64,000 bases of DNA from Serripes groenlandicus (Eukaryota; Mollusca; Bivalvia; Cardiida; Cardiidae): NCBI GenBank assembly GCA_031761405.1, contig JASEVX010000011.1, positions 65,947,217 to 66,011,216 of the forward strand, written 5' to 3'. Position numbers and translations under genes: made by a program. The notes under the pieces were generated by a model, which saw nothing but the letters and a program-made list of their open reading frames with translations, had not been told where the DNA came from and searched no databases. Within the stretch, counting starts at the first letter, position 1. Each line of letters begins with the position of its first letter. Positions 12,764 to 22,200 of the stretch are shown one piece after another.

Positions 12764-12845
12764 ACTTGACTCTTTACTCTACTTAAGTAATCTGCCCCTA
12801 CATTTTCTCTACCTGGAATCGCTCTAATGCTAATCCTATACAAAA
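12764..12845 (-). pseudogene. RNase H C-terminal remnant of the retrotransposon
   Basis: On the minus strand, in a frame different from the RT fragment just upstream, the sequence reads RAIPGRENVGADYLSRV, followed by a stop. An 'IPG..N..AD.LSR' ending is typical of the C-terminus of gypsy RNase H. It follows almost directly on the first part of RT, so everything between (RT palm with YxDD, thumb, and RNase H catalytic residues) has been deleted. Confidence 0.7.
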
Positions 12846-13757
12846 CCGAACTGTGCCGTCCTTCTTCCTAACAAATAATATAGGACTCGAAACCGATGCA
12901 TTAGAATGCTCTATGACTCCTAACTCTAACATCTTACTGACCACTTCGTTTACTGTCGCCACCGACTGGTATGGAATAGGATAACCCTTGAACCTGATGG
13001 GTTCTGATGTATTTAATTTAATATCATGTTCAACAAGTGAAGTAGTTCCCGGTATGTCTGTCAAAACATCGGCGAACTCTTCCAAAACCATGTCAACCTG
13101 TTCCCTCTGTTCAGGAGACAATTCTTTACAAACGTCTACATCTTTCTTAGACTCGTTACCTACTCTAGAAAGACACTCTAAAGGTATCTTCTCATCTACC
13201 CAATCTACGTCTGCATTATCTAATTTCCGATCTTCACTATCTTCAATAACTGCAGAACAAACCACTGCTAATATACCTTTATCACTACTACCGTCATCAG
13301 CACTTCGCTCATTGTACTGTTTCAACATATTGGCATGAAAAGTCTTTTCCTTACCCTTCATATTAATTCTATAATCTACCTTATTCATCACCTTGATCAC
13401 TTCAAATGGACCCTTCCACTGCAATAATAATTTATTGTGACTTACCGGAAGTAATACCAGAACCTTGGCACCTATCGGGAAACTTTTGTCCTTTGCCCGT
13501 TTGTTATAGTATATCTTCTGTCTAGACTTTGCCTTACTTAACTCATCTTGTGCCATCTTACATGTCTCTTCGAGTCGCTCACGTAAATCTATTACGTACT
13601 GGTATGTCAATTTCACTTCAACATCATTGACCTCGCCAGACCATAACTCTTTCAAAATGCTCAACGGTCCTCTGACCGTCCGGCCATAGAGTAATTCAAA
13701 TGGGGAAAACCCCAGACTTTCCCTGTGGCACTTCCCTATACGCAAATAACGCAGCAT
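12798..13757 (-). pseudogene. Integrase C-terminus fused to a truncated reverse transcriptase
   Basis: A 319-codon open frame. Residues 11-30 continue the integrase core (SLGFSPFELLYGR). Residues 96-150 form the GPY/F-type C-terminal domain (LLQWKGPFEVI). A linker rich in acidic residues follows. From about residue 213 (LSPEQREQVDMVLEEFADVL) it is the N-terminal part of a Ty3/gypsy RT, including EPIRFKGYPIPY and SSPILFVRKKDGTVRFCI. Homology stops at residue 306 and the last 13 residues are out-of-frame sequence ahead of the RNase H remnant. The first ten residues overlap the upstream integrase frame, showing a frameshift near 13720. The integrase-then-RT order is read directly in this one frame. 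It cannot make an active polymerase. Confidence 0.88.
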
Positions 13758-14424
13758 TAATGTACGTATCCCAATCCTTGGGCCTCTCGCTACACATACG
13801 CTTAATCATCCGTTTCAATGTTCCATTAAACTTTTCCACCAATCCGTTACACATTGGGTGGTATGGCGTTGTAGTCAACTGACGTAAGGATAAAAGTCTA
13901 CTTACCTCAGCCATCATCTTAGATGTGAACTGTGATCCCATGTCCGTCAACATCTCCTCCGGTATTCCAAGTCTACTGAACATATCGACCAATGCTTCCG
14001 CTACTCGTTCAGTCTCAATCCCTGGTAAAGCCACGGCTTCCGGATACCTTGTAGCATAATCTACCATGACTAAAATGTACCTGTTTTTCCTGTCTGTCAT
14101 TGGTTCGATTGGTCCTACTAAATCAACTGCTACACGCTTAAAAGGCGTTTCTATTAATGGCATCTCTCCTAATGGTACTTTTTGAACCTTACCTTTTGGC
14201 ATCGTTCGTTGACATATATCGCATGATCTACAATACCGACTGACTTCCGAACAAACCCCTGGCCAATAGAACTCTGCTAATGCTCTGTCCCTAGTTTTCC
14301 GTATACCTAAATGCCCTGCCATCAATGACTCATGTGCTATGTTTAACACCGCTTCCCGACACGTCTTAGGAACAACTAACTGATAAGACTGCTTCCGATT
14401 AGGAAATTCAAATTCCCTATACAA
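13696..14424 (-). CDS. Retrotransposon integrase, zinc-binding and catalytic core
   Basis: A 242-codon frame. The HHCC zinc module is complete (H31, H38, C68, C71: AHESLMAGHLG .. CRSCDICQ). The catalytic triad is intact: D101 in VAVDLVGP, D161 in MLTDMGSQF and E197 in GLVEKFNGTLK, with 35 residues between the last two as in DDE integrases. The enzyme inserts the cDNA copy into the chromosome. Its C-terminal domain is in a different frame (12798-13757), so as written the protein is cut short after AYREVPQ. It lies downstream of protease with no RT between, which defines the element's type. Confidence 0.9.
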   Translation of the reverse strand: MYREFEFPNRKQSYQLVVPKTCREAVLNIAHESLMAGHLGIRKTRDRALAEFYWPGVCSEVSRYCRSCDICQRTMPKGKVQKVPLGEMPLIETPFKRVAVDLVGPIEPMTDRKNRYILVMVDYATRYPEAVALPGIETERVAEALVDMFSRLGIPEEMLTDMGSQFTSKMMAEVSRLLSLRQLTTTPYHPMCNGLVEKFNGTLKRMIKRMCSERPKDWDTYINAALFAYREVPQGKSGVFPI

Positions 14425-14434
14425 TAATTTGTTC

Positions 14435-15331
14435 TTAAACAGACCTTACCTGTCCGCCCCCTTTACAATTATGAAAATTTTTTTCATTCGCCTTTTCTCT
14501 CGTCTTCGACAGAGTTTCATCTGCCATCTGCAGGTCGCGGTATTCTGCTTGCGATATATCTGAAATCTTACCTGGAACATGTAATTTCCTGTATGGTTTA
14601 GGATTTTGTTCTGTTTGCGACCGAGTCTGCATTGCATTTGATACATCTCCGGGTTCCGGATATTTCGCGCCTGTAATGTTACCTACAACTAAATCATAGA
14701 GTGGAGTGTCTATACATAACGCCTCCGTTATACCCTCATAATACGGAGTCTTCACCTCTATCATTGCTACCGGAAAATAATGCTCAGATCCATCGATATA
14801 TTTGCAACATCTTTCCTTACCTAAGAACTGGTGTTCCTGTACTAACCGTTTCCTTACAACTACGCACGTGGCACCCGTGTCTCTCATCATGTTTACTCTT
14901 ACTCCGTTAACTGTGCCTTCCTTGGTAGGACAATTCCTTTCCATACATGCACCTAGCTGTTCCGAACTATCGTTACACAAATATATGCAACTAGAACTGG
15001 CTGTTCGCTTTAATCCCACGATACAGACCTCGAGGCTTTCCTCTCCCCTTGAAATATTGGTTACCCTGATTGTGGCTATACCTTTCAAATGGACCAGTAC
15101 TTGCATTCCTAGTATCTCCAGATGTAAATCGTCCACCAGTATCGTCGACAGCAGCCATACTATGCCTACTACCCCTTTTCCTACAATCGTCCGATCTGTG
15201 ATTTCCACCACAATAGCTACATTTCCAATTAGTGAAAGAATTACCTGCCTTCTGCGTACTGGAACCCTGTCGTTGTCCTGTATCGGACCTAAACCCTCTA
15301 GCAACCTGATCCTTTTCTTTATTATTTCCAC
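14435..15331 (-). CDS. Retrotransposon aspartic protease region
   Basis: Residues from about 112 to the end of this 298-codon frame are the protease section. The active-site motif is DTGA at residues 151-154 (genome 14870-14881, context VNMMRDTGATCVVV). A downstream stretch, TPLYDLVVGNITGA, resembles the conserved second half of retroviral-type proteases. The first 110 residues are unlikely to be real protein because the gag frame (14991-15644) overlaps them with a better match. Protease is therefore probably reached from gag by frameshift, although damage is equally possible. The frame ends just before integrase begins. Confidence 0.75.
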   Translation of the reverse strand: MEIIKKRIRLLEGLGPIQDNDRVPVRRRQVILSLIGNVAIVVEITDRTIVGKGVVGIVWLLSTILVDDLHLEILGMQVLVHLKGIATIRVTNISRGEESLEVCIVGLKRTASSSCIYLCNDSSEQLGACMERNCPTKEGTVNGVRVNMMRDTGATCVVVRKRLVQEHQFLGKERCCKYIDGSEHYFPVAMIEVKTPYYEGITEALCIDTPLYDLVVGNITGAKYPEPGDVSNAMQTRSQTEQNPKPYRKLHVPGKISDISQAEYRDLQMADETLSKTREKANEKNFHNCKGGGQVRSV

Positions 15332-15644
15332 TTAAAACAACATTCCTACACCCACCTCTTGCTTCAGCAAATAGATCCGCCTGTACCGCCATGTCATTAC
15401 CATCTGTAAAAATCTTTTCTTTCAAAAATAAATACAAGTCCTTATTGCAAATTGACAACAACTGATCTCGTAACAAAAAATCAATGACGCCTTCGTACGA
15501 TTTTACTATCTTTCCTAATTCAAACCAACGTTCGAGATAATTCATTGATCTCCGTAAGTACTGAACAAACGTCTCTCCCGTTTCTGGTTTAGCTACTTTG
15601 AACCGTTTTCTAAACCCTTCTTCAGTTAACTCAAAACGTTGCAA
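14991..15644 (-). CDS. Gag C-terminal half: capsid and zinc knuckle
   Basis: A 217-codon frame. Residues 1-70 (FRKRFKVAKPETGETFVQYL .. YLERWFELGK) look like the second half of a SCAN-like capsid. A zinc knuckle follows at C142, C145, H149, C154 (CSYCGGNHRSDDC, spacing CX2CX3HX4C), then a basic, Ser/Gly-rich tail. Gag forms the particle and binds RNA. It joins the frame at 15656-15946 through a one-base frameshift near 15660-15690, shown by capsid-like residues continuing upstream of the nominal Met in this frame. Confidence 0.8.
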   Translation of the reverse strand: MQRFELTEEGFRKRFKVAKPETGETFVQYLRRSMNYLERWFELGKIVKSYEGVIDFLLRDQLLSICNKDLYLFLKEKIFTDGNDMAVQADLFAEARGGCRNVVLSGNNKEKDQVARGFRSDTGQRQGSSTQKAGNSFTNWKCSYCGGNHRSDDCRKRGSRHSMAAVDDTGGRFTSGDTRNASTGPFERYSHNQGNQYFKGRGKPRGLYRGIKANSQF

Positions 15645-15655
15645 TAATGCTGACT

Positions 15656-15946
15656 TTAACTTAATAGTCTAAAGCGTCCTCTGCAGGTAATAGGTAATCT
15701 AGAATAAACATCTAACGCCTTACCTTTCAATAATGCACTAAGATATAATGACCACTGATCATTCTTCCAACCTTGTGCTTCTGCATATCGCTCAAACCTG
15801 GATAGATAACTGTCCATATTATCCTTATCCTCGTCAAACCATGGTAATTTCGGTCCTTTGATTTTATGATCTTTAATAAAAGACTTACCTACTCCCTGTT
15901 TGGCTAACTCCATCGCCTGCTGATGTTCTAATTGAACTAACTCCAA
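15656..15946 (-). CDS. Gag capsid N-terminal half
   Basis: A 96-codon frame with KGPKLPWFDEDKDNMDSYLS followed by RFERYAEAQGW and ALLKGKALDVYSRLP. This is the characteristic start of the Gmr1-type capsid, related to the vertebrate SCAN domain. The last dozen residues are out of frame and the capsid continues in 14991-15644. Upstream it merges with a coiled-coil segment. Confidence 0.8.
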   Translation of the reverse strand: MELVQLEHQQAMELAKQGVGKSFIKDHKIKGPKLPWFDEDKDNMDSYLSRFERYAEAQGWKNDQWSLYLSALLKGKALDVYSRLPITCRGRFRLLS

Positions 15947-16028
15947 TGCTCTCCTATGCTCCCGATCCCTCAGCTCTTCTTTCTCTCTCTCTAATACTCT
16001 CTCGGCTTCTTTCTGTCGTTCTAATAAC

Positions 16029-16310
16029 CTAAGTTCTTTCTCTTCCTTCTCTCTCTAATAATCTCTGTTGTTCTAATAACCTAAGTTCTTTCTCTTCCTT
16101 CTCTCTCTCGAATTCTCTCTGTTGTTCCATTAACTCTCTCTTAGCTTCAACTTCTTTCTCCTTTTTCTCTTTCTCGAATTCACGATCTCTCAGTCTCTGT
16201 TCTCGTTCCTTTGCTTGTTCATCTTGAATGAACTTTTTAAGTTCCTCACCTTCATAACCGACCTCCTTGCCCAACTCTATCAACTCCTTCATACTAGTCA
16301 TGATTATCAA
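16029..16310 (-). CDS. Gag N-terminal coiled coil
   Basis: A 93-codon frame beginning MTSMKELIELGKEVGYEGEE after an upstream MII. From about residue 34 it is almost entirely K/E/R/Q/L heptads (EREQRLRDREFEKEKKEKEV and similar), a long charged coiled coil. The DNA under it contains a direct duplication of about 56 bp ('gttctaataacctaagttct' at about 16018 and 16074), and the frame ends there. This probably breaks continuity with the capsid frame. This start is chosen as the first Met after the long 5' leader. Confidence 0.7.
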   Translation of the reverse strand: MIIMTSMKELIELGKEVGYEGEELKKFIQDEQAKEREQRLRDREFEKEKKEKEVEAKRELMEQQREFEREKEEKELRLLEQQRLLEREGRERT

Positions 16311-16764
16311 TAGTACGATACGCTAACCCTATATCAAAACTTAATAACTACAATCTAAGTTAATAATAACTACACTTCATTGGACTTCAAATCTATATTT
16401 GAATTCTCTGCATATCCTGTACGGTATAATCCACTTTCGAGACTCACTATGCACGACCCTAAATCTATTTATAATGTTCAGATATCAGTCTTAACACTTT
16501 TAAAGCACACCCCTTCTATCCCTCAGACTCCACGCTTTACTGCAGAAACGCTTATGGCAGCGCCGCTGTGTCTCATCACAGGGAATAAACAAAAAAATTA
16601 ACTTAAAACCCCATGTATAAATCATAAGCTATTTGTATCAAGTGTAAAATGCACTGTACAATTGCCAGTAAAAAATGAATCTAATGAAGGAATATCTGCA
16701 GAGTTACAATTAACCTATGCAATTCTACCCTAGTTCGTTGCCGCCTCGATACATCGAGCGAATC
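16311..16764 (-). other. Retrotransposon 5' leader
   Basis: About 450 bp between the primer-binding site and the first gag codon. No open frame with recognisable content. Any packaging signal would lie here, but none can be identified by eye. Confidence 0.6.
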
Positions 16765-16782
16765 ATCCCACTTCTGACACCA
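16765..16782 (-). promoter_or_regulatory. Primer-binding site for tRNA-Leu
   Basis: On the minus strand TGGTGTCAGAAGTGGGAT begins two bases after the 5' LTR. It is complementary to the 3' end of animal tRNA-Leu(CAA), whose acceptor and T-arm end in ATCCCACTTCTGACA plus CCA. That tRNA would prime minus-strand cDNA synthesis. The match covers 18 bases. Confidence 0.8.
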
Positions 16783-16784
16783 TT

Positions 16785-18107
16785 TGTCACAAGATGGTCA
16801 AGGGTCGACAACTCACTAAAGTAGAATTGAACGCCGATGGTTGAATAAAATATATGTTTAATTTACAGTTATGAAATATATACAATTTTAAATAATCACT
16901 TCTTTCCTGACAAATCGAGAGGCTATAAACAAAAGAACTACTCACGCACTCTCATACACCCCAGTCACTTAACTGTCCCATCACTTCCGTTACTGTACCC
17001 TGTATTTGGAATGTTCATACACGTTGTACTTCAAATCCAACTGTATCCGCTTCCCGACTTCACCGAGTCGTTGTACTTATATTCATTGCGTCGCGTATAT
17101 CCTTGGATTCCGGGATCGACAAGCCACACAACTGTGGATATATGGTTCTACACGTCCTATGACGGCACTCCTCCTAATGTCCCCCGTTACGACGTCTTAT
17201 TATGTTGTGGACTGCGTCACACACTGGTTCTTCAAACTTCTGCGTTTGGAACTTCGGTTGTCTGGCTATCGATATGGACTAGCCATAGACATAAAACGGC
17301 TAAAATTGTAATAAATAACCATGTCTTACAATAATATCAATAATGCTCCGTAAACCTAACAGCCTACCATTTTATACTCCTATGGTAGCTCATCTCTATA
17401 CTAATATCCTTTTACATTTCCCACTTCCATTCTTATCCTTTTCATACAACATATCTTTCCCAATAACATAACACATTGTCTCGCTCCTAACGGACTCAAT
17501 TTCTGTAAAAAACATTCACTTCGTGAACCAGAAATTCTCTAAACAATTCAATCATGTAATAATTATCTCAATCCCTAACATTGTAATTTGCACAGATTCC
17601 ATTCCTTAATTATGCCGAAAACCCCTTTGCACAATAACTAAGAATTTACATACCCATATGCCGTGTGAATTGGTCACATCAACTACCTCTCACTATAACG
17701 AGTGAAAACCATCTGGTAACTCCTATGATACTGACGACCAAAACAAATGTTTGAGTAAGCTATATAGCACCAATCAACCTCTGGGTCTCCTGATGACAGG
17801 CAAAATTCCCGTGCAAATCGTAATTCACAATCAACAACTAGTTTCAATACAATTATAGGCCAAATGAAAATAGCAACATAGTTTAACGTAATTAACGTTT
17901 TTAAACCCGTCAATTCCTTAATTCTCAACGGATTTACATGAAATGAACTCTTAATATGCTTAATATCACTTATCACATATGTATATGATAATAACTTCAT
18001 AAACAATGATCTCCCTGACAATCCTGCGATAAGTTAAAACTATACGTGACCAACCTGCACTGACTGACCGTCTTTTAGTTAGGCCACGCCAAATCTATTT
18101 TGTTACA
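16785..18107 (-). repeat. 5' LTR (right)
   Basis: 1,323 bp, bounded by TGT..ACA, nearly identical to 11233-12564. In minus orientation this LTR would contain the promoter of the element. No TATA box could be assigned with confidence. Confidence 0.93.
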
Positions 18108-18112
18108 TACAG
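18108..18112. repeat. Target-site duplication TACAG (right)
   Basis: TACAG directly after the ..GTTACA end of the right LTR; partner of 11228-11232. Confidence 0.85.
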
Positions 18113-18155
18113 ATTGGTTTTCAGAGAGCGCCGTACATATGCACTAATGATGAAT

Positions 18156-18380
18156 CCATTGTGGTCGAGTGGTTAGCGTCAGGAATTTCGAATCCGGGTG
18201 TCCCTGGTTCGATCCCCAGTCGGAACACTACGGTCATGGTGGAGTGCCCCAAGGCACATTTTCTAGCCTAGTACTGGTTTGTTTACCCAGGGATCATGAT
18301 TAAGTGAACTGTCGCCGTGATATACATGAAATAATGTTGAAAGCGGCGTAAAACTCCAATATATAATAAATAATAATATG
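18156..18380 (+). mobile_element. tRNA-derived SINE, second family, nearly complete
   Basis: The head has an A-box-like 'tggtcgagtggttagcgtc' and a B box 'ggttcgatcccc' with tRNA spacing. The body has 'agcctagtactggtttgttt' and 'acccagggatcatgat'. The tail is 'tcgccgtgatatacatgaaa' and 'gttgaaagcggcgtaaaact', closing with an AT-rich simple repeat (ataataaataataat). The tail is shared with the other SINE family in the window but the body differs. Related copies lie at 59612-59805 (plus) and 27800-27895 (minus). Confidence 0.8.
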
Positions 18381-18424
18381 CACTAATGATATATAAAGTA
18401 AGTTCGGTACATACTATTTGTAAA

Positions 18425-18640
18425 GGCTTTAACCACATGAGCTTTTTCTGCAGCAGACGACTTTAAGATCATCTAGGAAAACATGTATACACTTTTTATA
18501 AATAAAGCATATTAATTGAATAGATGTGTTAACATTTTGACAAGAAAAGAAAAATGCTCATGATAAACAATTCATCCCTTTGCCATCAATTAAAGTTTCA
18601 AAAGTCGTCTGCTGCAGATGCATGACAAATGTGGCTGCAA
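18425..18640. repeat. Degenerate MITE-B copy
   Basis: Holds 'ctgcagcagacgactttaag' on the left and 'caaaagtcgtctgctgcaga' on the right as an inverted repeat about 170 bp apart, with 'attgaatagatgtgttaac' between. The outer TTAACCC ends are eroded. Confidence 0.55.
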
Positions 18641-18739
18641 GTTGGACATTGTTTACACTTTATGAGTATTGCGTATAACGGACGTTATACATGTAGTCCT
18701 ACAATTTGTGTTGATTAAAAGAGATACTGCATATTACAT

Positions 18740-19130
18740 TTCCGCCATTTTAAACAATATTTCAGTTATACCACGGCGTTCCCTCACTAAATCTTTCATT
18801 CTGACACCAATGCATCAGTCGTAATGCTATCGTCACACGCTTGAACGCCAAGAACGGACAAGCATACTTGATTAAAACGTTAAATTTTAAAGTAACTGAA
18901 TACGTCAAGGAATATGGAGTCTTTATGCATCATCGAAACATCTTATTATTAAATCAGAAATCGTCCTATTTCGTTGTTTCAATCGTTGAGCTAACATATA
19001 CACTCATGCGCGCAAAGAAGAGAATGTCAATTGTACCATTTGTAAAGGATTTAGTATAAGCCGAAAGGGGATCAAACTCGCGACCTCCCGCATCGAAGCA
19101 TAGGTTATTTCACAACACCAGGCATCCCGG
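18740..19130 (-). mobile_element. SINE copy, reverse-oriented, near full length
   Basis: Tail 'ataccacggcgttccctcac', then 'ctgacaccaatgcatcagtc', 'gaacgccaagaac', and a tRNA-like head around 19055-19130 where 'ggggatcaaactcgcgacct' is a degenerate reverse B box. The 69-codon frame over it is not a gene. Confidence 0.55.
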
Positions 19131-19199
19131 ACAATTCTATGAAAGCGTTATTACTAATCACTGACTTAAGCAGCATGTGATTTGATCCAGATTGCAATT

Positions 19200-19278
19200 T
19201 GTAGAGGCATATTAACGCATCTGCAGCAGACATCTTTGTTGCGGCAAAAGCATAACTTGTTCCTAATGAGACACAATG
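19200..19278. repeat. MITE-B remnant at the left edge of the 20-bp array
   Basis: Contains 'atctgcagcagacatcttt' and 'gcggcaaaagc', both MITE-B core words, followed directly by the first 20-bp unit. It supports a MITE-B origin for the array. Confidence 0.45.
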
Positions 19279-22200
19279 TTGTTGTATGTGGTAAAGAGTT
19301 GTTGTATGTGGGAAAGAGTTGTTGTATGTGGGAAAGGGTTGTTGTATGTGGTAAAGGGTTGTTGTATGTGGTAAAGGGTTGTTATATGTGGGAAAGGGTT
19401 GTTATATGTGGGAAAGAGTTGTTGTATGTGGTAAAGAGTTGTTATATGTGGGAAAGGGTTGTTGTATGTGGGAAAGGGTTGTTGTATGTGGGAAAGGGTT
19501 GTTGTATGTGGTAAAGGGTTGTTGTATGTGGGAAAGAGTTGTTGTATGTGGTAAAGGGTTGTTGTATGTGGGAAAGAGTTGTTGTATGTGCGAAAGGGTT
19601 GTTGTATGTGGTAAAGAGTTGTTATATGTTGTAAAGGGTTGTTGTATGTTGTAAAGGGTTGTTGTATGTGGTAAAGGGTTGTTGTATGTGGTAAAGAGTT
19701 GTTGTATGTGGGAAAGGGTTGTTGTATGTGGTAAAGGGTTGTTGTATGTGGGAAAGGGTTGTTATATGTGGGAAAGAGTTGTTATATGTGGTAAAGGGTT
19801 GTTGTATGTGGGAAAGAGTTGTTGTATGTGGTAAAGAGTTGTTGTATGTGGTAAAGGGTTGTTGTATGTGGGAAAGAGTTGTTGTATGTGGTAAAGGGTT
19901 GTTATATGTGGGAAAGGGTTGTTATATGTGGGAAAGAGTTGTTATATGTGGTAAAGGGTTGTTATATGTGGGAAAGAGTTGTTGTATGTGCGAAAGGGTT
20001 GTTGTATGTGCGAAAGAGTTGTTGTATGTGGGAAAGAGTTGTTGTATGTGGGAAAGAGTTGTTGTATGTGGTAAAGAGTTGTTATATGTGGTAAAGGGTT
20101 GTTGTATGTGGTAAAGAGTTGTTGTATGTGGGAAAGAGTTGTTGTATGTGGTAAAGAGTTGTTGTATGTGGTAAAGGGTTGTTGTATGTGGGAAAGAGTT
20201 GTTGTATGTGGGAAAGGGTTGTTGTTGTATGTGGGAAAGGGTTATTGTATGTGGGAAAGAGTTGTTGTATGTGGTAAAGGGTTGTTATATGTGGGAAAGA
20301 GTTGTTGTATGTGGTAAAGGGTTGTTGTATGTGGGAAAGAGTTGTTGTATGTGCGAAAGGGTTGTTGTTGTATGTGGGAAAGAGTTGTTATATGTGGTAA
20401 AGAGTTGTTATATGTGGTAAAGGGTTGTTGTATGTGGGAAAGAGTTGTTGTATGTGGTAAAGGGTTGTTGTATGTGGTAAAGGGTTGTTATATGTGGGAA
20501 AGAGTTGTTGTATGTGCGAAAGGGTTGTTGTATGTGGTAAAGAGTTGTTGTATGTGGTAAAGGGTTGTTGTATGTGGTAAAGGGTTGTTATATGTGGTAA
20601 AGGGTTGTTGTATGTGGGAAAGGGTTGTTGTATGTGGGAAAGGGTTGTTGTATGTGGGAAAGAGTTGTTGTATGTGGTAAAGAGTTGTTGTATGTGGGAA
20701 AGAGTTGTTGTATGTGGTAAAGGATTGTTGTATGTGGGAAATGGTTGTTGTATGTGGTAAAGGGTTGTTGTATGTGGGAAAGAGTTGTTATATGTGGTAA
20801 AGAGTTGTTGTATGTGGTAAAGAGTTGTTATATGTGGTAAAGAGTTGTTGTATGTGGTAAAGGGTTGTTGTTGTATGTGGGAAAGAGTTGTTGTATGTGG
20901 TAAAGGGTTGTTATATGTGGGAAAGGGTTGTTGTATGTGGTAAAGAGTTGCTGTATGTGGTAAAGGGTTGTTGTATGTGGGAAAGAGTTGTTGTATGTGG
21001 GAAAGAGTTGTTATATGTGGGAAAGGGTTGTTGTATGTGGTAAAGAGTTGCTGTATGTGGTAAAGGGTTGTTGTATGTGGGAAAGAGTTGTTGTATGTGG
21101 TAAAGAGTTGTTGTATGTGGTAAAGAGTTGTTGTATGTGGTAAAGAGTTGTTGTATGTTGTAAAGGGTTGTTGTATGTGGTAAAGGGTTGTTGTATGTGG
21201 GAAAGAGTTGTTGTATGTGGGAAAGGGTTGTTGTATGTGGGAAAGAGTTGTTATATGTGGGAAAGAGTTGTTGTATGTGGGAAAGGGTTGTTGTATGTTG
21301 TAAAGAGTTGTTGTATGTGGTAAAGGGTTGTTGTATGTGGTAAAGGGTTGTTGTATGTTGTAAAGGGTTGGTATATGTGGTAAAGGGTTGTTGTATGTGG
21401 TAAAGGGTTGTTGTATGTGGTAAAGAGTTGTTGTATGTTGTAAAGGGTTGTTATATGTGGTAAAGGGTTGTTGTATGTGGTAAAGAGTTGTTGTATGTGG
21501 GAAAGAGTTGTTATATGTGGGAAAGAGTTGTTGTATGTGGTAAAGAGTTGTTGTTGTATGTGGTAAAGAGTTGTTGTATGTGGGAAAGGGTTGTTGTATG
21601 TGGTAAAGAGTTGTTGTATGTGGGAAAGAGTTGTTGTATGTGGGAAAGAGTTGTTGTATGTGGTAAAGGGTTGTTGTATGTGGTAAAGGGTTGTTGTATG
21701 TGGGAAAGAGTTGTTGTATGTGGGAAAGAGTTGTTATATGTGGGAAAGAGTTGTTGTATGTGGTAAAGGGTTGTTGTATGTGGTAAAGGGTTGTTGTATG
21801 TGGGAAAGAGTTGTTGTATGTGGTAAAGAGTTGTTGTATGTGGTAAAGGGTTGTTGTATGTGGTAAAGAGTTGTTGTATGTGGTAAAGAGTTGTTGTATG
21901 TGGTAAAGAGTTGTTGTATGTGGTAAAGAGTTGTTGTATGTGGTAAAGAGTTGTTGTATGTGGTAAAGAGTTGTTGTATGTTGTAAAGAGTTGTTGTATG
22001 TGGTAAAGAGTTGTTGTATGTGGTAAAGAGTTGTTATATGTGGTAAAGAGTTGTTGTATGTGGTAAAGGGTTGTTGTATGTGGTAAAGAGTTGTTGTATG
22101 TGGTAAAGGGTTGTTATATGTGGGAAAGAGTTGTTGTATGTTGTAAAGAGTTGTTGTATGTGGGAAAGGGTTGTTGTATGTGGGAAAGGATTGTTGTATG

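Larger units (their letters stand above)
11233..18107 (-). mobile_element. Gmr1-type Ty3/gypsy LTR retrotransposon, defective
   Basis: A complete-ended element of 6,875 bp in minus orientation: LTR, primer-binding site, gag, protease, integrase, RT fragment, RNase H remnant, LTR, with 5-bp target duplications. Integrase precedes reverse transcriptase, the reverse of ordinary Ty3/gypsy. This order is known from the Gmr1 group, whose capsid is the accepted source of the vertebrate SCAN domain. Gag and pol contain frameshifts, and the middle of RT through most of RNase H is absent. The LTRs differ at only about seven bases and two small indels over 1.32 kb by eye, so insertion was recent. It probably moved using proteins from a complete relative (inference). 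Confidence 0.93.

Noticed and set aside
18156..18240. A functional tRNA gene
   Set aside because: A and B boxes are present, but the cloverleaf is not complete and a SINE body and tail follow. The other tRNA-like heads (8400, 53450, 54190, 61640) were rejected for the same reason.
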